Shown one piece after another: positions 1 to 5,940 of a stretch of DNA of 9,699 bases (the first letter of the stretch is position 1; each line of letters begins with the position of its first letter). A program made the translations under genes and the position numbers. Location: the NCBI GenBank assembly GCA_023416195.1, contig JAEZID010000240.1:1-9699 (forward strand). Direction: 5' to 3'. The notes beneath the pieces are model-generated. The model made no database searches. It had not been told where the DNA came from and saw nothing but the letters and a program-made list of their open reading frames with translations. This stretch comes from Pseudomonadota bacterium (lineage in GTDB: Bacteria; Pseudomonadota; Alphaproteobacteria; Azospirillales; Azospirillaceae).

Positions 1-1277
1 GAGATCTTCTTCTTCCGCTTGTTCTCCGGCAGCAGCATCTGCGCGGCGCCGACCTCGTCGATGATGTCGATGGCCTTATCCGGCAGCTTGCGGTCGCCGA
101 TGTACTTCGCGGACAGCTCCACCGCCGAGCGGATCGCGTCGTTGGTGTAGCTCACCCGGTGATGCTTCTCGTAGTAGGGCTTGATCCCCTGGAGGATCTT
201 GACCGCGTCCTCGATCGACGGCTCGTTGACGTCGATCTTCTGGAAGCGCCGGACGAGCGCCCGGTCCTTCTCGAAATAGTTCCGGTATTCCTTGTAGGTC
301 GTCGAGCCGATGCAGCGCAGCGAGCCGGAGGCGAGAGCCGGCTTCAGCAGGTTCGACGCGTCCATCGCACCGCCCGAGGTCGCACCGGCGCCGATCACCG
401 TGTGGATCTCGTCGATGAAGAGGACCGCACCTTCCGTGGCCTCCAGTTCGGAGACGACGGCCTTGAGGCGCTCTTCGAAGTCGCCGCGGTAGCGCGTACC
501 GGCGAGCAGGGATCCCATGTCGAGCGCGAAGATGGTGGCGCCCTTCAGCACCTCCGGCACCTCGCCATGGACGATGCGGCGGGCCAGCCCCTCGGCGATG
601 GCGGTCTTGCCGACACCGGGGTCGCCGACGTACAGCGGGTTGTTCTTCGACCGCCGGCACAGGATCTGGATGGTCCGTTCGACCTCCTGCTCCCGGCCGA
701 TCAGCGGGTCGATCTTGCCGCTCGCCGCCTTCTTGTTCAGATTGACGCAATAAGCCTCAAGGGCTTCGCTGCCTTTTTTCACGACCTTCTCCGCCGCCGC
801 GTCGTCGTCGGCACCGGTAACCCGCTTGGTCTCCGAGCGTCCCGGTGCCTTAGCGATTCCGTGAGAGATGTAGTTCACCGCGTCGAACCGGGTCATCTCC
901 TGCTCTTGCAGGAAATAAACCGCGTGGCTCTCGCGTTCAGAGAACAGGGCGACGAGCACGTTTGCTCCCGTCACCTCTTCACGGCCAGACGACTGGACGT
1001 GGATGGCAGCACGCTGCAGCACCCGCTGGAAACCAGCCGTCGGCTTGGCATCATCGGGCCTGTTCGTGATCAGGTTCGCAAGTTCGTTGTCGAGGTAATC
1101 CGACAGTTCGGCGCGCAGGCGGTCCAGATCGATCCCGCACGCGCGCAAGACGGCCATTGCATCGGCATCCTCGGTCAACGCGAGCAGCAGGTGTTCGAGC
1201 GTCGCGTATTCGTGCCTGCGCTCGTTCGCGTGGGCCAGGGCTCGGTGCAGCGTCTGTTCCAGGTTACGCGACAGCAT
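1..1277 (-). CDS. clpA: ATP-dependent Clp protease ATP-binding subunit ClpA (3' end outside window)
   Basis: ClpA is the AAA+ unfoldase that feeds substrates into the ClpP peptidase in the cytoplasm. The first 425 codons are visible; the gene continues beyond the left edge. Residues 1 to about 145 form the Clp N-domain (opening MLSRNLEQTLHRAL), which docks ClpS. The first AAA+ module follows, with Walker A GDPGVGKT (Lys224) and Walker B LFIDEIH (Asp289, Glu290). The visible part ends in the small domain after the stretch DKAIDIIDEVGAAQMLLPE, so the second AAA+ module lies outside. The ATG at 1277 is 8 bases downstream of the clpS stop, and its Shine-Dalgarno (AAGGA) lies inside the last codons of clpS, which suggests coupled translation. 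The adjacent clpS and the single early N-domain favour ClpA over ClpB or ClpC. Confidence 0.96.
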   Translation of the reverse strand, partial: MLSRNLEQTLHRALAHANERRHEYATLEHLLLALTEDADAMAVLRACGIDLDRLRAELSDYLDNELANLITNRPDDAKPTAGFQRVLQRAAIHVQSSGREEVTGANVLVALFSERESHAVYFLQEQEMTRFDAVNYISHGIAKAPGRSETKRVTGADDDAAAEKVVKKGSEALEAYCVNLNKKAASGKIDPLIGREQEVERTIQILCRRSKNNPLYVGDPGVGKTAIAEGLARRIVHGEVPEVLKGATIFALDMGSLLAGTRYRGDFEERLKAVVSELEATEGAVLFIDEIHTVIGAGATSGGAMDASNLLKPALASGSLRCIGSTTYKEYRNYFEKDRALVRRFQKIDVNEPSIEDAVKILQGIKPYYEKHHRVSYTNDAIRSAVELSAKYIGDRKLPDKAIDIIDEVGAAQMLLPENKRKKKI

Positions 1278-1285
1278 GGGTGGCT

Positions 1286-1612
1286 CTAATCCTTTTCTAG
1301 CGTACATTGCAGCGGGTGCTGATGCTGGCGCGCAAAGTCCATCACCTGCGCGACTTTCGTCTCCGCCACCTCGTAGGTGAACACGCCACACAGGCCCACG
1401 CCCCGACGGTGCACGTGCAGCATGATCCGTGTCGCTTCTTCCCGCGATTTGCTGAAGAAGCGTTCCAGTACATGAACGACGAATTCCATAGGTGTGTAGT
1501 CGTCGTTCAACATCAAGACCTTATACATCGAAGGCTTTTTAGTCTTAGGCTTGGCTTTTATGACCACGCCCGTGGTGGTGCCCTCGTCGCCGTGTTTATC
1601 GTGTTCGGCCAT
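1286..1612 (-). CDS. clpS: ClpS, N-degron adaptor of ClpAP
   Basis: ClpS binds proteins bearing bulky hydrophobic N-terminal residues and delivers them to ClpAP; it also redirects ClpA from other substrates. The 108-residue product has the usual size. The flexible N-terminal arm (about 1-27, rich in Lys, Gly and Thr) precedes the folded core. Pocket residues are seen as LNDDYTPMEFV (Asn36, Asp37, Asp38, gatekeeper Met42) and MLHVHRRG (His68), matching the N-degron pocket of characterised ClpS proteins. Upstream of the ATG at 1612 there is only a weak purine-rich stretch (TTGAGA). It is the first gene of a clpS-clpA operon, 8 bases before clpA. A frequent C-terminal ending LEKD is present. Whether a second ClpS paralogue exists elsewhere cannot be seen. 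Confidence 0.96.
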   Translation of the reverse strand: MAEHDKHGDEGTTTGVVIKAKPKTKKPSMYKVLMLNDDYTPMEFVVHVLERFFSKSREEATRIMLHVHRRGVGLCGVFTYEVAETKVAQVMDFARQHQHPLQCTLEKD

Positions 1613-1652
1613 GGTCTCAACAAGTCAGCATCGCGATGTACGTCCCCACGAT

Positions 1653-1681
1653 GATATGAGAACTCCGGGCGCAGAGGGAAG
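1653..1681 (-). promoter_or_regulatory. Possible clpS-clpA promoter
   Basis: On the minus strand CTTCCC (1681-1676) and CATATC (1658-1653) are separated by 17 bases, giving a transcript start near 1646 and a leader of about 34 bases before clpS. The half-sites loosely resemble the CTTG / CCATAT pattern of alphaproteobacterial heat-shock (RpoH) promoters, which would suit a Clp operon, but the match is poor. This is inference from spacing and position only. Confidence 0.25.
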
Positions 1682-1773
1682 GGGCCGTTTGTGGTCTCTC
1701 CCCATTTGGGAGAAGCCCCTTCGGACCGAGCCGGGCCGCAGTACCACCAAATAGAGGACAACTCCAAAACGAC

Positions 1774-1804
1774 AGAGCCCGGCGGCACGAGTCCGCCGGG
1801 CTCT
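1774..1804 (-). terminator. Rho-independent terminator of the phasin gene
   Basis: A perfect 12-base GC-rich stem (AGAGCCCGGCGG at 1774-1785 pairing with 1793-1804) closes a 7-base loop. Read on the minus strand it is followed by GTCGTTTTGG, a short T-run. No T-run follows on the plus strand, so it fits leftward transcription from the phasin gene, whose stop is about 140 bases upstream. The T-run is short and interrupted, so termination strength is uncertain. Confidence 0.7.
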
Positions 1805-1838
1805 CCCGGGTCTTCACATTGGCGTGAAGCGATGTGTT

Positions 1839-1858
1839 TTGAAGCGGTACCGCTTCAA
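1839..1858. promoter_or_regulatory. 20-base perfect palindrome, candidate operator
   Basis: TTGAAGCGGTACCGCTTCAA is its own reverse complement over all 20 bases, an unlikely chance event. The outer GAAGCG / CGCTTC arms recall operators of LacI-family regulators, though the centre is TA rather than the more usual CG. It lies after the phasin stop, before its terminator, and about 230 bases upstream of clpS, so neither gene is an obvious target. No LacI-type gene is in the window. A structural role in the phasin mRNA 3' end is an alternative. Confidence 0.45.
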
Positions 1859-1886
1859 TGCGCCGTCATGCCGCCAGGGTATTCCC

Positions 1887-1924
1887 AAGGGTGTCCCAGA
1901 TAAGGGTGTCCCAGATGGTGTCCC
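1887..1924. repeat. 15-base tandem repeat, about 2.5 copies
   Basis: AAGGGTGTCCCAGAT occurs at 1887-1901 and again, identical, at 1902-1916, followed by a partial third copy GGTGTCCC at 1917-1924. Each unit contains a small GGGTGTCCC inverted element. It lies 23 bases downstream of the phasin stop codon, between it and the palindrome. A direct neighbour-to-neighbour duplication by replication slippage explains it best; no function is evident. Confidence 0.8.
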
Positions 1925-1946
1925 CCGGGGCATCGGCCTTATCGCC

Positions 1947-2420
1947 TCAGGCCGCCGTCTTGGACAGCTTCTCGACCGCCAGGTTGGCGCGCTCGCTGAG
2001 CGGGGCCAGCGCCTCGTTGGCGATCTTGACCGACAGCTCCTGCAGCTTGGTGGACTCGGCCACGAACGCCTCGAAGCTGGACTTGGTGAAGGCGGTCTGC
2101 AGCTCGATCAGCTCCTGGATGGTCTTGACGGCCAGCAGGGCCTTGCCGTTGGCGGCGCTCTTCTCCAGCGAGGTCTGGGTGAAGGCGGCGACCTGCTTGC
2201 CGGCTTCCTCGGCGCCCTTGGCGACGATGGTGCCCGACTTCACGACCGCGTCCACGTTGCCCTTGGTCAGCGAGGTCAGCTCTTCGTAGCTCTTCAGGAT
2301 CTGGGCCGAGGCCTTCTCGATCTGCTCCTGCTGAGCCTTGACCAGGCCCTCGACGTTCTGCTTGGCGGTCGAAACGGCGTCTTCGATGGCCTTGGTGGCG
2401 GCGGCGAACTTGTCGGTCAT
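1947..2420 (-). CDS. Phasin family protein (PHA granule-associated)
   Basis: Phasins coat polyhydroxyalkanoate storage granules and control their number and size in the cytoplasm. The 157-residue product is alanine-, lysine- and glutamate-rich, without cysteine or transmembrane segments, and reads as long amphipathic helices through residues 1-155. The central LAVKTIQELIELQTAFTKSSFEAFVAESTKLQELS stretch is typical of the alphaproteobacterial phasin family (the phasin_2 type). The ATG at 2420 follows a strong Shine-Dalgarno GAGGAG (2433-2428) at 7 bases. The gene stands alone, with its own promoter upstream and hairpin terminator downstream. I give no phaP number because alphaproteobacteria often carry several phasin paralogues. 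Confidence 0.9.
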   Translation of the reverse strand: MTDKFAAATKAIEDAVSTAKQNVEGLVKAQQEQIEKASAQILKSYEELTSLTKGNVDAVVKSGTIVAKGAEEAGKQVAAFTQTSLEKSAANGKALLAVKTIQELIELQTAFTKSSFEAFVAESTKLQELSVKIANEALAPLSERANLAVEKLSKTAA

Positions 2421-2530
2421 GAACTGGCTCCTCGCGATCTGTCGGGTTCAACCGCGCTGGACCCATTCGAGTGGCGACCGCGCGGGCGGATCAGGGGGTG
2501 CGACCCCGCTGAAGCGGGCATCGGATCCGT

Positions 2531-2544
2531 TTGCTGCACTGCAA
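2531..2544. promoter_or_regulatory. TGC-rich operator-like site over the phasin start region
   Basis: TTGCTGCACTGCAA is an imperfect palindrome (TTGC and GCAA arms; 10 of 14 positions symmetric) sitting at roughly +4 to +17 of the predicted phasin transcript. PhaR/AniA-type repressors of phasin genes bind TGC/GCA-rich repeats, and a site just past the transcription start is a classic repressor position. It shares the heptamer GCTGCAC, in the same orientation, with the inverted repeat 63 bases to the right. Confidence 0.5.
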
Positions 2545-2554
2545 CATGGACATG

Positions 2555-2582
2555 ATTAAGGCACCCCGGCCCGATTTGTCAA
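2555..2582 (-). promoter_or_regulatory. Sigma-70 type promoter of the phasin gene
   Basis: On the minus strand a perfect -35 box TTGACA (2582-2577) is followed 16 bases later by CTTAAT (2560-2555), 4 of 6 to the -10 consensus. Start of transcription would be near 2548, leaving an untranslated leader of about 128 bases before the phasin ATG. It is the only strong promoter seen in this gap, and it points towards the phasin. Confidence 0.6.
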
Positions 2583-2587
2583 AGGGT

Positions 2588-2606
2588 TTTTGTGCGCTGC
2601 ACAAAA
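2588..2606. promoter_or_regulatory. Perfect 8-3-8 inverted repeat upstream of the phasin -35 box
   Basis: TTTTGTGC and GCACAAAA flank a 3-base centre, a perfect inverted repeat lying 5 bases beyond the -35 box of the phasin promoter. Its TGC/GCA core resembles the downstream site at 2531-2544. The position suits an upstream binding site of the same regulator. A hairpin in the tail of the tupA transcript is an alternative reading, since A/T-rich arms follow the 2628-2664 stem on the minus strand. Confidence 0.5.
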
Positions 2607-2627
2607 CGGCCGCGTAGGAGCCGGTCG

Positions 2628-2664
2628 GACGCCCCTCTCCCGTAAAAGGCGAGAGAGGGGCGTC
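2628..2664 (-). terminator. Hairpin after tupA, probable terminator
   Basis: A perfect 12-base stem (GACGCCCCTCTC at 2628-2639 pairing with 2653-2664) encloses a 13-base loop and starts 18 bases after the tupA stop. No T-run follows directly on either strand, so it may act with Rho or simply protect the mRNA 3' end. Position and stem strength support a 3'-end role for the tupBA transcript. Confidence 0.55.
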
Positions 2665-2682
2665 GCGGGGCGTTGGAAGCCG

Positions 2683-3534
2683 TTACGCGCCCGGCTCGTT
2701 GGCGTTCGGGAAGAACAGCGGCTGGCCGTCGATGGCGTAGTCGGCGATGGCCTTCTGTCCCTCGCCGGAGACCAGCCAATCCACGAAGGCCTGACCGTCC
2801 TTGGCCTTGATGTGCTGGAACTTGGCCGGGTTCACCAGCATGACGCCGTACTGGTTGAACAGGCGCTTGTCGCCCTCCACCAGCACCTCCAGGTCGCCGC
2901 GGTTCTTGAAGCTGAGCCAGGTGCCGCGGTCGGCGAGGACGTAGGCGCCCACGGCGGCGGCAGTGTTCAGGGTCGGGCCCATGCCCTGGCCGACGGAGCG
3001 GTACCAGCCGCCGCTCGCCTGCGCGACATCGACGCCGGCCGTCTTCCACAGCGCCAGTTCGGACTTGTGCGTGCCGCTATCGTCGCCGCGCGACACGAAG
3101 GACGCCTTGGACTCGGCGATCCGCTTCAGCGAGGCCGCCACGTCCTTGGAGCCCTTCACCTTCGCCGGGTCGGCTTTCGGCCCGACGACGACGAAGTCGT
3201 TGTACATCACCGGCTTGCGCTCCACGCCGAAGCCCTCGGCGACGAACTTTTCCTCGGACGGCTTGTGGTGGACGAACAGAACGTCGGCGTCGCCGCGCTT
3301 GGCGAGGTCGATGGCCTGGCCGGTGCCCTTGGCGACGACGCGCACCTCGATTCCGGTCTTCTGCGTAAATTTCGGCAGGATCGACTTGAACAGGCCGGAA
3401 TCCTCGGTCGAGGTGGTCGAGGCCACGACGATGAATCGCTCCTGCGCCAGCGCGCCGCTCACAGGCGCGGAAAACAAGGCGGCCAGGGCGGCGCAGCCGA
3501 GAAGGCTGCGGGTCAGAAAGGTGCGGCGCTGCAT
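2683..3534 (-). CDS. tupA: TupA-like tungstate-binding periplasmic protein
   Basis: This is the extracytoplasmic binding protein of a tungstate ABC importer. The 283-residue product starts with a signal peptide, MQRRTFLTRSLL with a hydrophobic core to about residue 28 and an ALA-QE cleavage site near 30. The RRTFL stretch is Tat-like. The oxyanion-site motif ASTTSTEDSG (residues 38-47) and the SRGDDSGTH motif (148-156) are hallmarks of TupA, which favours tungstate over the ModA or PstS families. I place the start at ATG 3534, because GAGGG (3546-3542) is 7 bases upstream. An in-frame TTG at 3540 would be only one base from that site. It lies downstream of tupB on the same strand (109-base gap), the reverse of the common tupA-tupB order. 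Molybdate or another oxyanion cannot be excluded from sequence. Confidence 0.9.
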   Translation of the reverse strand: MQRRTFLTRSLLGCAALAALFSAPVSGALAQERFIVVASTTSTEDSGLFKSILPKFTQKTGIEVRVVAKGTGQAIDLAKRGDADVLFVHHKPSEEKFVAEGFGVERKPVMYNDFVVVGPKADPAKVKGSKDVAASLKRIAESKASFVSRGDDSGTHKSELALWKTAGVDVAQASGGWYRSVGQGMGPTLNTAAAVGAYVLADRGTWLSFKNRGDLEVLVEGDKRLFNQYGVMLVNPAKFQHIKAKDGQAFVDWLVSGEGQKAIADYAIDGQPLFFPNANEPGA

Positions 3535-3597
3535 GGTCAATCCCTCACAATCGTGCTGCCCGTCTGAGGAGGGCTGAGCGCAAACATGCAGGAATTT

Positions 3598-3630
3598 CCG
3601 TAAGCTTGCAAATTTTACGGATTGCCGTAA
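3598..3630. promoter_or_regulatory. Triple CCGTAA/TTACGG cluster upstream of tupA
   Basis: The hexamer CCGTAA or its complement occurs three times in 33 bases: 3598-3603, 3615-3620 (inverted) and 3625-3630. Read on the minus strand the right-hand pair forms TTACGG-N4-CCGTAA, a 16-base perfect inverted repeat. A weak promoter for tupA, TTGCAA-N17-CATGTT (minus, about 3610-3582), would overlap the left copy. A repressor or activator controlling tupA by oxyanion supply is the natural guess. The sequence does not match the ModE consensus I know. Confidence 0.5.
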
Positions 3631-3643
3631 TCGGCGGAAACGG

Positions 3644-4339
3644 TCAGGCCCGGCCGGCCTCGCGCACCAGGGCGGCGGCCAGGTTCACGGTCAGCGACAG
3701 GGTCATCAGGATGATGCCGAGGCCGAGCGCCAGGGGCAGGTCGCCCTTGCTGGTCTCCAGCGCGATGGCCGTGGTCATGACGCGGGTCACATGCTCGATG
3801 TTGCCGCCGACGATCATCACCGCGCCGACCTCCGCCGAGGCGCGGCCGAAGCCGGCCAGCACGGTGGTCAGCAGAGTCCAGCGCGCCTCGGACAGCAGCG
3901 TGACCAGTGTGCGCACCGGGCCGGCGCCCATGACGCGCAGCAGGTCGTCGTATTCGACCATCAGGTCTTCGACCGTCTGGCGGGTCAGGGCGGCGACGAT
4001 GGGAACGATCAGGACCGTCTGCGCGACCACCATGGCGGTTGGGGTGAACAGCAGCCCCAGCACCCCCAGCGGGCCGGAGCGCGACAGGATCAGATAGACG
4101 ATCAGCCCGACCACCACCGGCGGCAGGCCCATCAGCGTGTTCAGGATCAGGGTGACGCCGCGCCGGCCGGGAAAGCGGAAGGCGGCCACCGCCGCCCCCA
4201 GCGGCAGCCCGATCAGGGCGGCCAGCAGCACGGCGGTCAGGCTGACCCGCAGCGACAGCCCGACGATCTGGACGAGCGCGGGGTCGAACGCGGCGATCAG
4301 CCGGAAGGCGGTGGCGAAGGCGCTGGAAAATTCGTGCAT
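3644..4339 (-). CDS. tupB: TupB-like tungstate ABC transporter permease
   Basis: The membrane channel of the tungstate importer; it is 231 residues long, standard for TupB. Hydrophobic segments lie near residues 23-53, 62-86, 92-118, 155-178 and 201-225. Between the third and fourth is the cytoplasmic EAA-type loop EYDDLLRVMGAGPVRTLV (129-146), which contacts the ATPase. The start at ATG 4339 gives MHEFSSAFATAF and is preceded by GAGAGAG. The reading frame stays open far upstream, but that stretch is antisense to fdhD. It precedes tupA, so the order is tupB-tupA. No TupC ATPase gene lies on either side within view, so the ATPase must be encoded elsewhere or shared. Its divergent neighbour is fdhD. 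Confidence 0.88.
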   Translation of the reverse strand: MHEFSSAFATAFRLIAAFDPALVQIVGLSLRVSLTAVLLAALIGLPLGAAVAAFRFPGRRGVTLILNTLMGLPPVVVGLIVYLILSRSGPLGVLGLLFTPTAMVVAQTVLIVPIVAALTRQTVEDLMVEYDDLLRVMGAGPVRTLVTLLSEARWTLLTTVLAGFGRASAEVGAVMIVGGNIEHVTRVMTTAIALETSKGDLPLALGLGIILMTLSLTVNLAAALVREAGRA

Positions 4340-4387
4340 CACTCTCTCGGCTTGCTCCGGCGGCGGATCTTCACCACTCTTCCCACC

Positions 4388-5269
4388 ATGGACCTTGCAG
4401 AATTCACCATAAAGCCCGACCCGGCCAACCCGAAGCTGACCGAGCGCGTCGCCGGCCTGGACCAGGACGGCCGCCCGGTCGAGGCGTCGGTCACCGTCGA
4501 GCGGCCGCTGACCCTGTACCTGAACGGGCAGGAAATCGTCACCATGATGACGATCGGCGATTATCCCGAGTATCTGGCGGTGGGATACCTGCTGAACCAG
4601 AACATGCTCAAGCCCGACGATCGCATCACGGGCATCGACTACGACGAGGAGATCGACACCGTCGTGGTCCGGACCGAGCGTTCGACCGATTATCAGGAAA
4701 AGCTGAAGAAGAAGACGCTGACCTCCGGCTGCGCCCAGGGGACGGCCTTCGGCGACGTGATGGAGACCTTCGAGTCGGTCGAGCTGGATCGGGAGGCGCG
4801 CTTGCGGACCTCCTGGATCTACGCGCTGTCCAAGAAGATCAACCTGACCCCCAGCCTCTATCTGGAGGCCGGCGCCATCCACGGCTGCGTGCTGTGCCGG
4901 GAGGACCGGCCGCTGGTCTACATGGAGGACGTCGGCCGCCACAACGCGGTGGACAAGGTCGCCGGCTACATGCACCTGAACGGCGTGTCGCCGCACGACA
5001 AGATCTTCTACACGACCGGGCGCCTGACCTCGGAAATGGTCATCAAGACCGTGCAGATGCGCATTCCGATCCTGGTGTCGCGGTCGGGTTTCACGGCCTG
5101 GGGCGTGCAACTGGCGCGGCAGGCGAACCTGACGCTGGTCGGGCGCGCCAAGGGCAAGCGCTTCCTGGCGCTGGCCGGGACGGACCGGCTGGTCTACGAC
5201 GCCGACTTGGCCGTCGCGGCCGACGAGGGCGAGCGTCACCAGCGCAAGGGGAGCCGGGACGATGAGTGA
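4388..5269 (+). CDS. fdhD: FdhD, formate dehydrogenase sulfurtransferase
   Basis: FdhD passes sulfur from a cysteine desulfurase to the Mo/W-bis-MGD cofactor before insertion into formate dehydrogenase; without it the enzyme is inactive. The product is 293 residues. Family motifs seen are the SGCAQG segment, GAIHGCVLC with the sulfur-transfer pair Cys167-X-X-Cys170, EDVGRHNAVDKVAGY, TTGRLTSEMVIK and SRSGFTAWGVQLA. The ATG at 4388 gives the natural N-terminus MDLAEFTI; no Shine-Dalgarno precedes it, since the bases just upstream are pyrimidine-rich (CTTCCCACC). Upstream codons in the same frame are antisense to tupB and are not family-like. The last 8 bases overlap mobA, so the two genes are very likely co-transcribed and translationally coupled. 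Confidence 0.95.
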   Translation: MDLAEFTIKPDPANPKLTERVAGLDQDGRPVEASVTVERPLTLYLNGQEIVTMMTIGDYPEYLAVGYLLNQNMLKPDDRITGIDYDEEIDTVVVRTERSTDYQEKLKKKTLTSGCAQGTAFGDVMETFESVELDREARLRTSWIYALSKKINLTPSLYLEAGAIHGCVLCREDRPLVYMEDVGRHNAVDKVAGYMHLNGVSPHDKIFYTTGRLTSEMVIKTVQMRIPILVSRSGFTAWGVQLARQANLTLVGRAKGKRFLALAGTDRLVYDADLAVAADEGERHQRKGSRDDE

Positions 5270-5897
5270 GAGGATCGCGGGCCGGATCGCCGGGGTTCTG
5301 CTGGCCGGCGGGCTGTCGCGCCGCATGGGCGGGGGTGACAAGAACCTGCGCACGCTCGGCGGGCGGACCATCCTGGAGCGCATCGTCGCCACCGCCCGCC
5401 CGCAGGTCGGGCCGCTGGTGCTGAACGCCAACGGCGACCCGGCGCGGTTCGCGTCGTTCGGGCTGCCGGTCGCGGCCGACGTGGTGGAGGGCTACGCCGG
5501 CCCGCTCGCCGGGGTGCTGACCGGGCTGGAGTGGGCGAAGGCCAACGCGCCGGGCTGCGCGTGGGTGGCGAGCTTCGCCACGGACGCGCCCTTCATCCCG
5601 CCGGACCTCGTCGCCCGGCTGGTCCAGGCGGTGGAGCGCGAGGGCGCCGACCTCGCCTGCGCGCGGTCGGACGGGCAGGACCATCCGGTGTTCGGGCTGT
5701 GGCCGGTGCGGCTGGCCGACGATTTGCGCCGCGCCATGGTCGAGGAGGACATCCGCAAGGTCGATGTCTGGACCGGGCGCTACCGGCTCGCCGTCGCCGA
5801 CTTCGCGGCCGAACCCGTCGATCCCTTTTTTAACACGAACCGGCCCGAGGATTTGCAGGAGGCGGAACGGCTGCTGGCGGCCGGTCTGGTTGCCTGA
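5262..5897 (+). CDS. mobA: MobA, molybdenum cofactor guanylyltransferase
   Basis: MobA adds GMP from GTP to molybdopterin, forming the bis-MGD cofactor needed by formate dehydrogenase, in the cytoplasm. The product is 211 residues. Nucleotide-binding motif LAGGLSRRMGGGDK spans residues 14-27, GYAGPLAG 77-84, ATDAPFIPPDL 106-116 (metal-binding Asp108), HPVFGLW 141-147 and FFNTNRPED 189-197, in the usual order. The start at 5262 has AAGGGGAG (5246-5253) 8 bases upstream and overlaps the end of fdhD. A local copy placed between fdhD and the formate dehydrogenase companions suggests a dedicated supply of cofactor; whether a second mobA exists elsewhere is unknown. The DUF3305 gene follows after 43 bases. 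Confidence 0.95.
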   Translation: MSERIAGRIAGVLLAGGLSRRMGGGDKNLRTLGGRTILERIVATARPQVGPLVLNANGDPARFASFGLPVAADVVEGYAGPLAGVLTGLEWAKANAPGCAWVASFATDAPFIPPDLVARLVQAVEREGADLACARSDGQDHPVFGLWPVRLADDLRRAMVEEDIRKVDVWTGRYRLAVADFAAEPVDPFFNTNRPEDLQEAERLLAAGLVA

Positions 5898-5940
5898 CCC
5901 GCGTCGTTTGTGGTTCAACCCTTTTACCGGAGGTTGGGTC

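Larger units (their letters stand above)
1613..1946. other. Non-coding stretch between clpS and the phasin gene
   Basis: This 334-base gap separates two genes that both point left. I see no convincing protein gene on either strand. It holds, from right to left, a tandem 15-base repeat, a 20-base perfect palindrome, a hairpin terminator for the phasin transcript, a weak stem-loop (6-base arms at 1697-1702 and 1708-1713) and a weak candidate promoter for clpS. These are listed separately. The remainder (about 1714-1773) shows nothing I can name. Confidence 0.6.

Noticed and set aside
159..1289. Long plus-strand open frame opposite clpA
   Set aside because: It is exactly antisense to clear ClpA motifs and has an arginine-, valine- and leucine-rich composition typical of high-GC shadow frames.
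1774..1804. tRNA-like or structured RNA gene in the clpS-phasin gap
   Set aside because: The structure is a single perfect hairpin with no cloverleaf arms; a terminator explains it.
1887..1924. Short CRISPR-like array
   Set aside because: The units abut without spacers and there are only two full copies, so it is a tandem duplication.
2590..3567. Long plus-strand open frame opposite tupA
   Set aside because: It runs through the tupA terminator and signal peptide regions on the opposite strand and shows no family motif.
3791..4387. Upstream extension of the fdhD frame
   Set aside because: It is antisense to tupB and rich in Gln, Arg and Gly without FdhD character; ATG 4388 gives the family N-terminus.
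4340..5431. Upstream extension of the tupB frame
   Set aside because: This stretch is antisense to fdhD and mobA, and its translation is arginine-rich and non-membrane-like; TupB starts naturally at 4339.
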